Shown piece by piece: positions 25,610-33,451 of a DNA stretch of 41,622 nt. The notes under the pieces are model-generated. The model was not told the DNA's origin. It made no database searches and saw only the letters and a program-made list of their open reading frames with translations. Each line of letters begins with the position of its first letter. Within the stretch, counting starts at the first letter, position 1. Position numbers and translations under genes: made by a program. Source of the DNA: a bacterium (lineage in GTDB: Bacteria > Desulfobacterota > DSWW01); assembly GCA_015486285.1 (NCBI GenBank), contig WFRX01000032.1:1-41622 (forward strand), in the 5' to 3' direction.

Positions 25610-25634
25610 CGCTGGATGTCTCTTGTCGCCCCCC

Positions 25635-26360
25635 TCACCTTTCGCCTTTTCCCTCTGTCTGTATTGCCTCGAGCTCCCTTTCCAACGCTTCGACCGCCTT
25701 CCTGTTCTTCAGGCGGCGATACAGCGTCAAGGCCTCCCCATGGCAGCGGACCGCTCCGGGAATGTCCCCCCGCCTCCGGAAAATGTCCCCCATGTTCGCC
25801 CAGGTCATGGCCTCCCGGTCAGGGATCGAGAGCTTCTGCCAGCAATGGAGCGACTCCTGGAAGCAGGAGAGGGCCTGTTCCTCCCTGTGGAGGAGGCGGT
25901 TCATCTTTGCCAGGCGGTCCAACAGGGTAGCGGTACCGGCCACATCTCCGTGCATCTTGCAGGGCGCCAAGGCTTCCTGGTAGTAAGGAATCGCCGCCTC
26001 GTATTCCTTCCCGGCCCAGCGGGTGTCGCCCAGGAGCAGACATGCCCGGACCCGACCCTTGTCGTCCTCCCCCCGTCGGTAGAAATCGAGTGCCGACTTT
26101 CCCAGCATCGCCGCCTGGCCGGGATCACCCTGATCCAGATGGAGTTGGGCGAGGGACAGGGAGACAACTGCCTCACCCTCCGGGTTGTGGTGTTTGCGGC
26201 ACAGTGCGAGAGACTCTTCGAGAAGCGGCCGGGCCTGCTCCCATTTCCCTTTTTCCCGGTAGGTGTCACCGAGCTTGTAGGCAAGGTTCGCGACCTGTTT
26301 TTCATCACCGCCTGTACGGTACCGGAGAAGAAGTTCTTTCATTTCTTGGATTGAAGCCAT
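25635..26360 (-). CDS. TPR-repeat protein
   Basis: The 241-residue protein starts at ATG 26360 (MASIQEMKELLLRY), 8 bases after AAAGGA. Nearly all of it is a chain of TPR-like helix pairs (for example NLAYKLGDTYREKGKWEQAR, ACLLLGDTRWAGKEYEAAIP, TWANMGDIFRRRGDIPGAVR), with repeats slightly longer than 34 residues, as in the TPR_12/MalT-like type. It has no catalytic motif and no export signal. It differs from the five-repeat TPR protein at 23495 and is not a close duplicate. It is divergent from a small hypothetical gene. Partner unknown. Confidence 0.78.
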   Translation of the reverse strand: MASIQEMKELLLRYRTGGDEKQVANLAYKLGDTYREKGKWEQARPLLEESLALCRKHHNPEGEAVVSLSLAQLHLDQGDPGQAAMLGKSALDFYRRGEDDKGRVRACLLLGDTRWAGKEYEAAIPYYQEALAPCKMHGDVAGTATLLDRLAKMNRLLHREEQALSCFQESLHCWQKLSIPDREAMTWANMGDIFRRRGDIPGAVRCHGEALTLYRRLKNRKAVEALERELEAIQTEGKGER

Positions 26361-26476
26361 CGACGCGTCCTTTGGTTTCGGCAGGAATGGAAGGTTGAAC
26401 CCCGTCTGGAAGTTGTCCGGTCCGTGGGGTAGAATAGTATTAGCGAGTACCGACAACGCATACTCAGCATACCCTA

Positions 26477-26851
26477 ATGGAAGACGAAAAACATCTCAAC
26501 AGTGGAGATCAGGGGGCAGCGCCCTGCCGCCGTGAGAGAAAGCGCGTGGCTCGAACTTCATCGGAATACGACCCGGCGGAATGCCTGAAAGAAGTCCGAA
26601 GGATCCTGACCGGGAAGGGGCTCCTGGAACCGGAGGAGGAGCTGACGGAGGCGATGCTCGAGGATCTGGTCCATTTCGCCTACTTCACCGGCTGCATTAC
26701 CAAAGGAGAGGTTCGTCGACTGCTCGGGCTCTCGGCGGGAGAGGCCAGGAAGCGGATCCAGGCATGGAAAAAGTGGCAGGACGGGAACCGCAGCTGTCAA
26801 TTGAGACAGAATCCGTTCTATGAAGGATGGACTGCCGGGAAAGATGAATAG
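26477..26851 (+). CDS. Hypothetical protein, possible helix-turn-helix
   Basis: The 124-residue frame has a basic N-terminus and a central segment (FTGCITKGEVRRLLGLSAGE) that looks like a helix-turn-helix, in which a small residue and a glycine turn precede a recognition-like helix (ARKRIQAWKKWQ). This is only a pattern seen by eye. The ATG at 26477 has no ribosome site, so it may be leaderless, or a GTG at about 26546 may be the start. The short divergent gap upstream has a TTGTCC / TAGTAT pair that could be a promoter. It is a candidate local regulator at most. Confidence 0.5.
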   Translation: MEDEKHLNSGDQGAAPCRRERKRVARTSSEYDPAECLKEVRRILTGKGLLEPEEELTEAMLEDLVHFAYFTGCITKGEVRRLLGLSAGEARKRIQAWKKWQDGNRSCQLRQNPFYEGWTAGKDE

Positions 26852-26985
26852 GAGTGTGCCGGCGTCTTTGAAAGATTGCGGGTCAATTGCTATAATGAAA
26901 GCCAGTAGTTGTTCCGGCTGAGACCGCCCTGGCTTGCGAGGGCGCAACCTCTGAATCGAGGCGTCGAGCATAGAGAGGATTCCTT

Positions 26986-27252
26986 GTGCCCATTTACGAG
27001 TTTGTCTGCCAACGGTGTCAGGCGCTGACCGAACTGCTCGTGAAGAGCAAGGAGCACCACGTCGAGATTCGATGTCCGGAGTGTGGCTCCACCGAGCTGC
27101 AGAGGGTTGTGAGCCGCGTCCACTCCGTGGTTGCGGGGAGCAGCAACGGCGGGGGGGCGGACTCGGGTGCCGCTTCTTCGGTGGAGCACCGATCGTGTCC
27201 TTCCGGGAATTGTTCCACGATTACCTTGCCGGGACATTCTCGCTCATCCTGA
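26986..27252 (+). CDS. FmdB-family zinc ribbon protein
   Basis: The 88-residue protein begins MPIYEFVCQRCQALTELLV and has a second CPECGS, the CxxC...CxxC zinc ribbon of the FmdB (putative regulatory, Zn-ribbon) family. The tail is Gly/Ser-rich with two more cysteines (HRSCPSGNC). The start is GTG at 26986, 7 bases after GAGAGGA. The family is very common in sulfate reducers, and its exact role is not known. Confidence 0.8.
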   Translation: MPIYEFVCQRCQALTELLVKSKEHHVEIRCPECGSTELQRVVSRVHSVVAGSSNGGGADSGAASSVEHRSCPSGNCSTITLPGHSRSS

Positions 27253-27395
27253 CCAACTGAAAAAGGCCCATCTGCGACGTCCGTTGCGAGGGAAGCGCGG
27301 CAATTCAGCGGCTTCAATCGTTGTGGCGGACAGGGAGGATGGGTAATCCTCAAGACGATTCAAACCCACGAGGTTCTGTGAAAAGGGAGCAAAAA

Positions 27396-28199
27396 ATGAA
27401 GTCTCCTGAAAAAGCCGGGCCCCGGCCCGAAGATCTGTTGCAGAGGGACAGTAAGATTCGGTTCTTGTGCCGGCCCGGGCTTTCCTGCTTTACTACCTGC
27501 TGTCGAGACGTGAATATCTTCCTGACCCCCTATGATATCCTCCGAATGAAGAGCCGACTGGACATCCCCTCCGACGAGTTCCTGGACAAGTACACGAAAA
27601 CCCTGATCCCGCCCGAGGGGAAGATTCCGGTGATCCAGCTGAAGATGCGGGAGGAGGACATGCGGTGTCCTTTCGTAACGGACGGGGGGTGTACCATCTA
27701 CGAGGACCGCCCCTGGGCCTGCCGTATGTATCCCTTGGATTGGGTGGGGGTGGAAGGAGGGTATTTCTTCCTCGTGGGAGAAGACCGCTGCAAGGGCCGG
27801 GGAGAGCCGAACGAATGGACGCTTCTGGAGTGGTTGAAGGCCCAGGGTGTGGGGCCTTACGAAGAGATGGATCTCAAGTTTCAGATGGTCACTCGATACC
27901 CGAGGCTGGCGGAGGCGGGCATCCAGGATCCGCGGGTCCAGCACATGTTCCGGATGGCATGTTACGACTTGGATACTTTCCGGCGTTTTGTCTTTGAGAC
28001 GCGTTTTCTCGAAGTCTTCGAGGTTGAGAAAGAAATGCTGGAGCAAATCAAGACGGAAGAGACCGCCCTGCTGGAACTCGCGTTCCGCTGGATACGGTTC
28101 GGCCTGGTTTGCGGGGATGTGCTGCCGATCCGGGAAGAGGTTGCCGAGAGCAAACGGAAGGCAATGGAAAAGGAACCGGACAGCCGGAAGGACGAGTGA
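27396..28199 (+). CDS. YkgJ-family cysteine-cluster protein (first of tandem pair)
   Basis: The 267-residue protein has the cysteine pattern of the YkgJ / zinc- or iron-chelating family: LSCFTTCCRDVNIFLTPYD near residue 30, then CPFVTDGGCTIYEDRPWACRMYPL. The conserved Cys residues suggest a metal or Fe-S site, but the family's biochemical role is not settled. A C-terminal helical part follows (FRRFVFETRFLEVFEVEKE). ATG 27396 lies 8 bases after AAGGGAG; codons upstream in the frame lack support. It precedes a related protein by 104 bp, and the pair sits in the middle of the sulfate-respiration island. Confidence 0.75.
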   Translation: MKSPEKAGPRPEDLLQRDSKIRFLCRPGLSCFTTCCRDVNIFLTPYDILRMKSRLDIPSDEFLDKYTKTLIPPEGKIPVIQLKMREEDMRCPFVTDGGCTIYEDRPWACRMYPLDWVGVEGGYFFLVGEDRCKGRGEPNEWTLLEWLKAQGVGPYEEMDLKFQMVTRYPRLAEAGIQDPRVQHMFRMACYDLDTFRRFVFETRFLEVFEVEKEMLEQIKTEETALLELAFRWIRFGLVCGDVLPIREEVAESKRKAMEKEPDSRKDE

Positions 28200-28303
28200 G
28201 ACGCCTTGAAAAAATCGCCATGTCTCGGACGAGCCTCACCGAAAAACGTGAACTCCGGAAGGGACCATAGCGGTCGTTCCCGGCGGCCTTACAGGGCAAG
28301 AGG

Positions 28304-29110
28304 ATGGGCATGACACGAAAAAACGCGGTCCGACAACCCCGGCCCGCCGATCAGTCCGGGGAGGTGCTCGATCCCCTGCCCAAGGGTGAGACGTATCGAT
28401 TCGCCTGCCATCCGGGGGTTCGGTGTTTCACGGACTGTTGCAGGGATCTTCATTTGACCTTGACCCCCTATGATGTGCTGCGGGCCAAGAAGGCGCTGGG
28501 AATGGATTCCACCGATTTTCTCGACCGGCACACGGTGCAGGATACAGACCCGACCTGGAAGATTCCCGTGGTCCGCCTCAAGATGGAGGACAACGATGTC
28601 CGGTCGTGTCCCTTCGTGGTTCGGGAAGGGTGTCGCATCTATGCGGATCGACCGGGGGCCTGCAGGGCCTATCCTCTGGGCAGGGCCGTTCGCCGCTCAC
28701 CTGCGGGTTCGGAGGGCTGCCGGATCGAGGAGGAGCACTTTCTCGTGCGGGAACCGCACTGTTTTGGATTCGAAGAGGGGGTGCTTTGGACGGCGGAGGC
28801 GTGGATGAAGGACCAGGGCCTGGGGCCTTACAACGAAATGAACGATCTGTGGATGACCTTCCTGGCCGGGTACAGGCCCGGGAGTCGGGAGAATCTTTCT
28901 CCGGCGCAGTGGAAGATGTTCTTCATGGCGTGTTACAGCCTGGACCGGTTTCGAGAGTTCGTTTTCGGCACACGGTTTCTTTCGTTGTTTCAAATCCCGG
29001 ATGAAAGGCAGGAGGAGATTCGACAGAGCGAGGAGGCCCTCCTCCGGTTTGCTTACGTTTGGCTCGCCTATTCCCTTTTCGGTGATCCGCTGCTGAAATT
29101 GCGGAAGTAA
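28304..29110 (+). CDS. YkgJ-family cysteine-cluster protein (second of tandem pair)
   Basis: The 268-residue protein is a diverged paralogue of its upstream neighbour, with the same order of motifs: VRCFTDCCRDLHLTLTPYDV, CPFVVREGCRIYADRPGACR, GLGPYNEMNDLW and MACYSLDRFREFVFGTRFLS. Compared with the first copy it has an insert with an extra Cys (GSEGCRIEEEHFLV) after the second motif. Two starts, 28304 and 28310, both have AGGG/GAGG-type sites, so the N-terminus is uncertain by two residues. Conservation of both cysteine clusters suggests both copies are functional. The metal and partner are unknown. Confidence 0.75.
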   Translation: MGMTRKNAVRQPRPADQSGEVLDPLPKGETYRFACHPGVRCFTDCCRDLHLTLTPYDVLRAKKALGMDSTDFLDRHTVQDTDPTWKIPVVRLKMEDNDVRSCPFVVREGCRIYADRPGACRAYPLGRAVRRSPAGSEGCRIEEEHFLVREPHCFGFEEGVLWTAEAWMKDQGLGPYNEMNDLWMTFLAGYRPGSRENLSPAQWKMFFMACYSLDRFREFVFGTRFLSLFQIPDERQEEIRQSEEALLRFAYVWLAYSLFGDPLLKLRK

Positions 29111-29125
29111 GCCCGGAGAAACCGT

Positions 29126-29389
29126 TCAATCGACTATGCCCGGCTTCAGGTGGTCGGCGGACGCGACCGGCAGGGGGGCGGAGCTGCCGTTGTTTGGGTT
29201 GATGCTGTGGCGGTAAGAAGATCGGCTTCCGTAGTGCTCGTCCATCCAGGCCCAGCCGCGCACGTAGTAGGGGCATTCGTCGTAGAAGCAGACATACCTC
29301 GTTTCTCCTCCCCAGACGGAGTCGTCCGGGGCCTGCCACTTCCGCATCCTTTCGCCGCAATGCGGACATATGAATTCCTGCTCATCCAT
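29126..29389 (-). CDS. Small zinc-finger protein, ogr/Delta-like
   Basis: The 87-residue protein has CPHCGERM near the N-terminus and a second pair in VCFYDECPYY, a four-cysteine zinc site like the ogr/Delta-like zinc fingers. The rest has an aromatic stretch (VRGWAWMDEHYGS) and a polar tail. ATG 29389 is 7 bases after GGGAAGGGA. It is convergent with the second YkgJ-like gene, only 15 bp away. Function unknown; the family assignment is moderate. Confidence 0.65.
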   Translation of the reverse strand: MDEQEFICPHCGERMRKWQAPDDSVWGGETRYVCFYDECPYYVRGWAWMDEHYGSRSSYRHSINPNNGSSAPLPVASADHLKPGIVD

Positions 29390-29531
29390 CTGTTGTCCCT
29401 TCCCTGCTCCAGCCGCGGTCTGAAGAAAACGTTTGTGTTTATCCTAATCCACTAGAATAGCAAAAGGGTCGAAGGGAGTCAAAAAAACTCTGCATTTCAT
29501 ATATTTGCACCCATGCATTTCGTGTGTACTG

Positions 29532-29562
29532 TTGACAAGTCACGGAGGGATGTGCTAATAAT
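29532..29562 (+). promoter_or_regulatory. Promoter of dsrN-dsrC
   Basis: TTGACA (29532-29537) is followed by an A/T-rich TAATAATAG. The best -10 is AATAAT (29557-29562) after 19 bases, or TAATAA (29556-29561) after 18. The transcript would start near 29569, just before the TGAATGA palindrome, about 110 bases before dsrN. Confidence 0.5.
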
Positions 29563-29575
29563 AGAAAGCACAAAA

Positions 29576-29593
29576 TGAATGAGTCATCATTCA
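29576..29593. promoter_or_regulatory. TetR/FadR-like operator palindrome at the dsrN promoter
   Basis: TGAATGA (29576-29582), GTCA and TCATTCA (29587-29593) form a perfect 7-base palindrome with the same half-sites and the same 4-base spacing as the box at aprBA, though the central bases differ. It is placed just after the -10 region, as at aprBA. In the gene-free region 29390-29675 I see little else besides this promoter and operator. Confidence 0.6.
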
Positions 29594-29678
29594 ATAAACA
29601 GGGCGGAAGAGAAATCCATTTCTTCTCGACGGCAGCCCGCCTGAGAGAAGCGACTGCAAGATTCTCTGGTTCTGAAGA

Positions 29679-31097
29679 ATGCAGATCCAATTTCCGCGTA
29701 TTCTGATCGGGGCGTTCCGCGGTGGAGCAGGCAAGACCTTGGTCAGCCTGGGGCTCCTGGCTGCGTGGCGGTCGGCGGGGAAAGATCTTGCGGTTTTCAA
29801 GAAGGGCCCTGACTACATCGATGCGGCGTGGCTCGCCTCCGCAGCGATGATCTCCTGTTACAACCTCGATACCTACCTCATGGGCGAAGAAGGTGTCCTG
29901 CGGTCCTTCGCAGCGAGGTCGGAGGGAACCGATCTTGCCGTGGTCGAGGGAAACCGGGGATTGTTCGACGGGATGAACGTGGAGGGGCGACACAGCTCCG
30001 CTGCGTTAGCGAAACTCCTCGGATTGTCTGTTTTCCTCGTAGTCGATTGTACGAAATCAACCCGCACCATTGCCGCACTCCTCAAGGGCTGCCAGGTCCT
30101 GGACGAGGAAGTCGAGATACAGGGTGCCATTCTCAACCGGGTCGGTACCCGCCGCCAGGAGAGCGTCATACGGGCGAGCATCGAGAAATATTGCGACATT
30201 CCTGTCCTTGGGGCGGTTCCGCGCGCAGACGAAATACAACTCTATGAGCGGCACCTCGGGCTGTTTCCCGCCCAGGAACACGGCGCAGTGGATGAAACCA
30301 TCGATGCGATCCGGGGCTTGATCGAGGCCCATGTGAATATCGACTCGCTGTGGGATGTGGCGGAAAGGCATGCTTCCAGATTGCCGTCGGCAGGGAATGG
30401 AGAACGGGACGAGGCCGGAGAGGTCGTCACGGCAGGCCCTCCCCGATTTTCAGGGATTCGGGTCGGGGTGGTCAGGGACAAGGCCTTTCACTTCTACTAT
30501 CCCGAGAACATCGATGCCCTGCGGGACTTGGGCGCCGAGATCGTTGAAGTAGATGCATCCAGCGACCCGGCCCTGCCGGATGTGGACGCATTGTATGTGG
30601 GAGGGGGATTTCCCGAGACGCAGGCGAAGGTGCTTGCGGCGAACCGGTCCTTTCGGGAATCACTCCATGGTGCGGTCGAGGGAGGGCTCCCGGTTTACGC
30701 GGAATGCGGGGGGGCCATCTACCTCGGCAAGGGTATGGAATGGCAGGGTCGCTTTTACCCGCTCGTGGATATATTTCCGATTGTATACCGTTTCCACGAA
30801 AGGCCTCAGGGGCACGGATACACCCTGCTCCAGGTTGAGGAGGAAAACGCCTTCTTTCCGAAGGGGACACCCCTGAAGGGACACGAATTCCACTACGCCG
30901 CCATGGCGCATTGCCGGGAAGAGGCGGTACGGTTTGCATGCCGGGTGGAGCGCGGCTACGGGTTCGACGGATCCAGGGAGGGCCTCTGTTACAAGAATGC
31001 CTATGCGACGTTTTCCCACCTTCATGCCCTGGGAGAAGCGCACTGGGCGGATTCCTTTCTGAGGCGTGCAGCCACGAGGATTTCCGGTTATTCATAG
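29679..31097 (+). CDS. dsrN: Siroheme a,c-diamide synthase (CobB/CbiA family), DsrN
   Basis: The 472-residue protein has the two halves of cobyrinic acid a,c-diamide synthases: an N-terminal P-loop ATPase domain (FRGGAGKTLVSLGLLAAW, then KKGPDYIDAAWL and DGMNVEGRHSSAALAKLL) and a C-terminal class I glutamine amidotransferase domain (YAECGGAIYLG with the nucleophile Cys, then GHEFHY). In sulfur-metabolising bacteria the family member next to dsr genes, DsrN, amidates siroheme to the siroamide used by DsrAB. Its place 65 bp before dsrC supports that role over cobalamin synthesis, since no cobalamin genes are seen. The start ATG 29679 has a weak site (GAAG). Confidence 0.85.
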   Translation: MQIQFPRILIGAFRGGAGKTLVSLGLLAAWRSAGKDLAVFKKGPDYIDAAWLASAAMISCYNLDTYLMGEEGVLRSFAARSEGTDLAVVEGNRGLFDGMNVEGRHSSAALAKLLGLSVFLVVDCTKSTRTIAALLKGCQVLDEEVEIQGAILNRVGTRRQESVIRASIEKYCDIPVLGAVPRADEIQLYERHLGLFPAQEHGAVDETIDAIRGLIEAHVNIDSLWDVAERHASRLPSAGNGERDEAGEVVTAGPPRFSGIRVGVVRDKAFHFYYPENIDALRDLGAEIVEVDASSDPALPDVDALYVGGGFPETQAKVLAANRSFRESLHGAVEGGLPVYAECGGAIYLGKGMEWQGRFYPLVDIFPIVYRFHERPQGHGYTLLQVEEENAFFPKGTPLKGHEFHYAAMAHCREEAVRFACRVERGYGFDGSREGLCYKNAYATFSHLHALGEAHWADSFLRRAATRISGYS

Positions 31098-31162
31098 AGG
31101 CTAGAGGCGAGGATTATTGATCCACAAACAGGCAACATCTTATCCTGGAGGAGGAAAAAGCT

Positions 31163-31480
31163 ATGCCGACACAAGAATTGGGTGGAAAACAGGTCGAAGT
31201 GGATGAAGACGGATTCATCCAGACACCGGAAGAATGGACCGAAGCAGTAGCCGCTGACCTTGCCAAGACGGAAGGTGTTGCGGAGATGGGCGAAGACCAC
31301 TGGAAGCTGGTGAATTACATCCGTGATTATTACCAGAAATTCGGTATCGCCCCTATGGTGCGAAAACTTTGTAAAGAAACCGGTTTCAAGCTCAAGTACA
31401 TCTATGAGCTTTTCCCATCCGGCCCTGCCAAGGGCGCATGTAAGGTAGCCGGTCTGCCCAAACCCACCGGATGCGTCTGA
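31163..31480 (+). CDS. dsrC: DsrC, sulfur-carrier co-substrate of sulfite reductase
   Basis: DsrC is a small cytoplasmic protein whose C-terminal arm enters DsrAB and carries sulfur as a trisulfide, which the membrane complex DsrMKJOP then reduces. The 105-residue protein ends ACKVAGLPKPTGCV, with both redox cysteines: C93 and the penultimate C104, ten residues apart, as needed for the sulfite-reducing form. ATG 31163 follows GGAGGAGGA, a very strong site. It follows dsrN by 65 bp. A TTGATC / TATCCT pair in this gap would start inside the ribosome site, so dsrC is probably made with dsrN. Confidence 0.96.
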   Translation: MPTQELGGKQVEVDEDGFIQTPEEWTEAVAADLAKTEGVAEMGEDHWKLVNYIRDYYQKFGIAPMVRKLCKETGFKLKYIYELFPSGPAKGACKVAGLPKPTGCV

Positions 31481-31808
31481 TTCTTTTGCAGCATCCAGAA
31501 TCGGCGAGGGATGAGGGGCTTCCTGCGTGGTGCTGAAGTTCCCCATCCCGTAGCCGAGGCCGTGGGCAGAAAAAGATGATCCCACGAAGAAAACGCGGTA
31601 GCCCTTGCTCTTGCTTCCGATGCCCTGCGAGATTTGGGGGCCGGTCTGACAGGTTTCGTGCCTGACGGCAGGGTCTAGCGCTCCGCCAAACCCGGCGGAT
31701 CCTATCATCATTGCTCGCGGTTGAACGAAAGAGCGGACGGGAGCCAACCTGTCCGCGCCCGAACGCATCCTTTGTCTGCGTGGCGGAAAGGAAGTCGTCG
31801 GAGCCGTG
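31481..31808. other. 328-bp gap after dsrC with no recognised gene
   Basis: No gene with a ribosome site is seen. A minus-strand frame is open through this stretch and continues through dsrC itself, so it is treated as a shadow. There is an imperfect hairpin around 31508-31547 (GATGAGGGG / CCCCATC arms) and a GGATGC / GCATCC pairing just after dsrC, but no clear terminator. Confidence 0.5.
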
Positions 31809-32363
31809 ATGTTGCGAGATCTGTTGTCCCGGAAGAGGTCCAGCATCGTCGAAAAGTGGTTCGATCTGCTCCTCGAGACCTATCCGGAGGACACGTCGAA
31901 ATTCCTGAGAAGGGAAAAAGATCCTTTCGCAAATCCGGTGAGAAACACGATTCTTCAGGGCATCGAAGGCCTCTGCGACGAGATCCTGAAGGAGGATGAG
32001 AGCCCGGAGGCGCTCAATGCCTTCCTGGACAAAATCATTCGGATCCGAGCCGTCCAGGATTTTTCCCCTTCCCAAGCGCTCGCCTTTGTCTTTTTCCTGA
32101 AAACGGTCATTCGAGACGTTCTGGGGAAAGAGATTCGTGAAAACCACCTCCATGAACCGTTGTTGCTCCTCGAGTCCCGGATCGACGAAATGGCGCTTCG
32201 CGCCTTTGACGTTTACATGGGGTGCAGGGAGGAAATCTACGAGTTGAGGGTCGGGGAGGTGAAGAGACAGCGCGAGGCTGCATTCAGGATGCTGGAAAGG
32301 TCGGAACGAGCCGCCAAGAAGCGACTCGAAAAGCAGGAGACCTCCTCGCGGGATGCGGATTAG
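31809..32363 (+). CDS. RsbRD N-terminal-domain-like protein
   Basis: The 184-residue all-helical protein (LLSRKRSSIVEKWFDLLLET, then SPSQALAFVFFLKTVIRDVLG, then LLLESRIDEMALRAFDVYM) resembles the RsbRD_N / globin-like sensor domain found in stressosome proteins. A similar protein often precedes dsrM in sulfate reducers, as I remember it. It has no STAS domain, so it is not a complete RsbR protein. A basic coiled-coil tail follows (EVKRQREAAFRMLERSERAA). ATG 31809 is 5 bases after GGAG; a GTG directly before it is less well spaced. It may sense a ligand or bind DsrMK, which is inference from position. Confidence 0.6.
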   Translation: MLRDLLSRKRSSIVEKWFDLLLETYPEDTSKFLRREKDPFANPVRNTILQGIEGLCDEILKEDESPEALNAFLDKIIRIRAVQDFSPSQALAFVFFLKTVIRDVLGKEIRENHLHEPLLLLESRIDEMALRAFDVYMGCREEIYELRVGEVKRQREAAFRMLERSERAAKKRLEKQETSSRDAD

Positions 32364-32436
32364 GGCCTTTCAAAAGAGGGTCATGTTAGCAGGGTCTATC
32401 TTACATTTACATTCATCGTAAGTGAGGTGCCGGCAG

Positions 32437-33447
32437 ATGAATGCCTTGTATGCTCTTTTCGCGGTCGTCGCCCTTATGTTGCTCGCCTTTCTGGGCGTGT
32501 CGACGGCCGACCTGAACGTTTTGTTCGGGGCGATCGTTCCGTATGCGGCCGTTTCGGTGTTTCTCATCGGGGTTTCCTATCGGGTGTTGAAGTGGGCCAC
32601 GGTTCCGGTGCCCTTCCGGATCACAACGGTGTGCGGCCAGGAGAAATCCCTTCCCTGGATCAAGTCCAGCCCCCTCGAGAGCCCTCACAACGGGGTGTAC
32701 GCGGCTTTGAGAATGGCCCTCGAAGTGCTGGCGTTTCGATCGCTCTTCAGGAACACGAGGATCTCTCTCGCTCCCGACGAAAAGTCGATCGGAGGAAAGC
32801 GAATCGTTTACAGTTCGAACTTTTTTCTCTGGCTGGGCGCGCTTGCGTTTCATTACTGTTTCCTCATTATTCTTTTGCGTCATTTTCGATTTTTTACGGA
32901 ACCGGTTGTGTTTTTCGTGCCCCTGTTGCAGGACCTGGACGGTTTTTTTCAGGTGGGCGTGCCGGGGGTTTACATGACGGGTCTGATTTTCGTGGCGGCC
33001 GTGGGGTATCTTCTTCTCCGCAGGTTTTCGAATCCCCAGGTTCGCTATATCTCGCTGGCGGCCGACTATTTCCCCCTCTTCCTGTTGCTGGGGATAGCGG
33101 GCTCCGGCATCCTGATGCGCTATTTTTTCAAAGTGGATGTGGTGAAGGTCAAAGAGCTGATGATGGGACTGATCGGGTTTCATCCCGTCGTCCCGGACGG
33201 GATCGGATCGCTCTTTTACATTCACCTGTTTCTCGTCTGCGTGCTGGTGGCCTATTTCCCCTTCAGCAAGCTGGTGCACATGGCGGGGATTTTTCTGAGT
33301 CCCACGCGGAACATGGCAAACGACAACCGCGCACACCGGCACATCAATCCGTGGAACTATCCCGTGGATGTGCACACGTACGAAGACTGGGAAGAGGAAT
33401 TCAAGGACAAGCTCATAGCGGCAGGCCTTCCACTAGACAAGGGGTAG
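32437..33447 (+). CDS. dsrM: DsrM, cytochrome b subunit of DsrMKJOP
   Basis: DsrM is the haem b-carrying membrane subunit of the NarI type. With DsrK it connects menaquinol and periplasmic electrons to the cytoplasmic DsrC trisulfide. The 336-residue protein has about six hydrophobic helices (LYALFAVVALMLLAFLGV, VSVFLIGVSYRVL, FFLWLGALAFHYCFLIILL, and FYIHLFLVCVLVAYFPF), with histidines in the NarI-like positions. ATG 32437 lies 7 bases after GAGGTG; an in-frame GTG at 32422 overlaps that site and is rejected. dsrK begins 4 bp after the stop. Confidence 0.93.
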   Translation: MNALYALFAVVALMLLAFLGVSTADLNVLFGAIVPYAAVSVFLIGVSYRVLKWATVPVPFRITTVCGQEKSLPWIKSSPLESPHNGVYAALRMALEVLAFRSLFRNTRISLAPDEKSIGGKRIVYSSNFFLWLGALAFHYCFLIILLRHFRFFTEPVVFFVPLLQDLDGFFQVGVPGVYMTGLIFVAAVGYLLLRRFSNPQVRYISLAADYFPLFLLLGIAGSGILMRYFFKVDVVKVKELMMGLIGFHPVVPDGIGSLFYIHLFLVCVLVAYFPFSKLVHMAGIFLSPTRNMANDNRAHRHINPWNYPVDVHTYEDWEEEFKDKLIAAGLPLDKG

Positions 33448-33451
33448 GAAG

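Noticed and set aside
31117..31146. TTGATC-18-TATCCT as a promoter of dsrC
   Set aside because: Its transcript would start about 7 bases after TATCCT, inside or past the dsrC ribosome site, leaving no usable leader.
31088..31846. 252-codon minus-strand frame across dsrC and the gap after it
   Set aside because: It crosses dsrC on the opposite strand, has no ribosome site and no motif. It is treated as a shadow.
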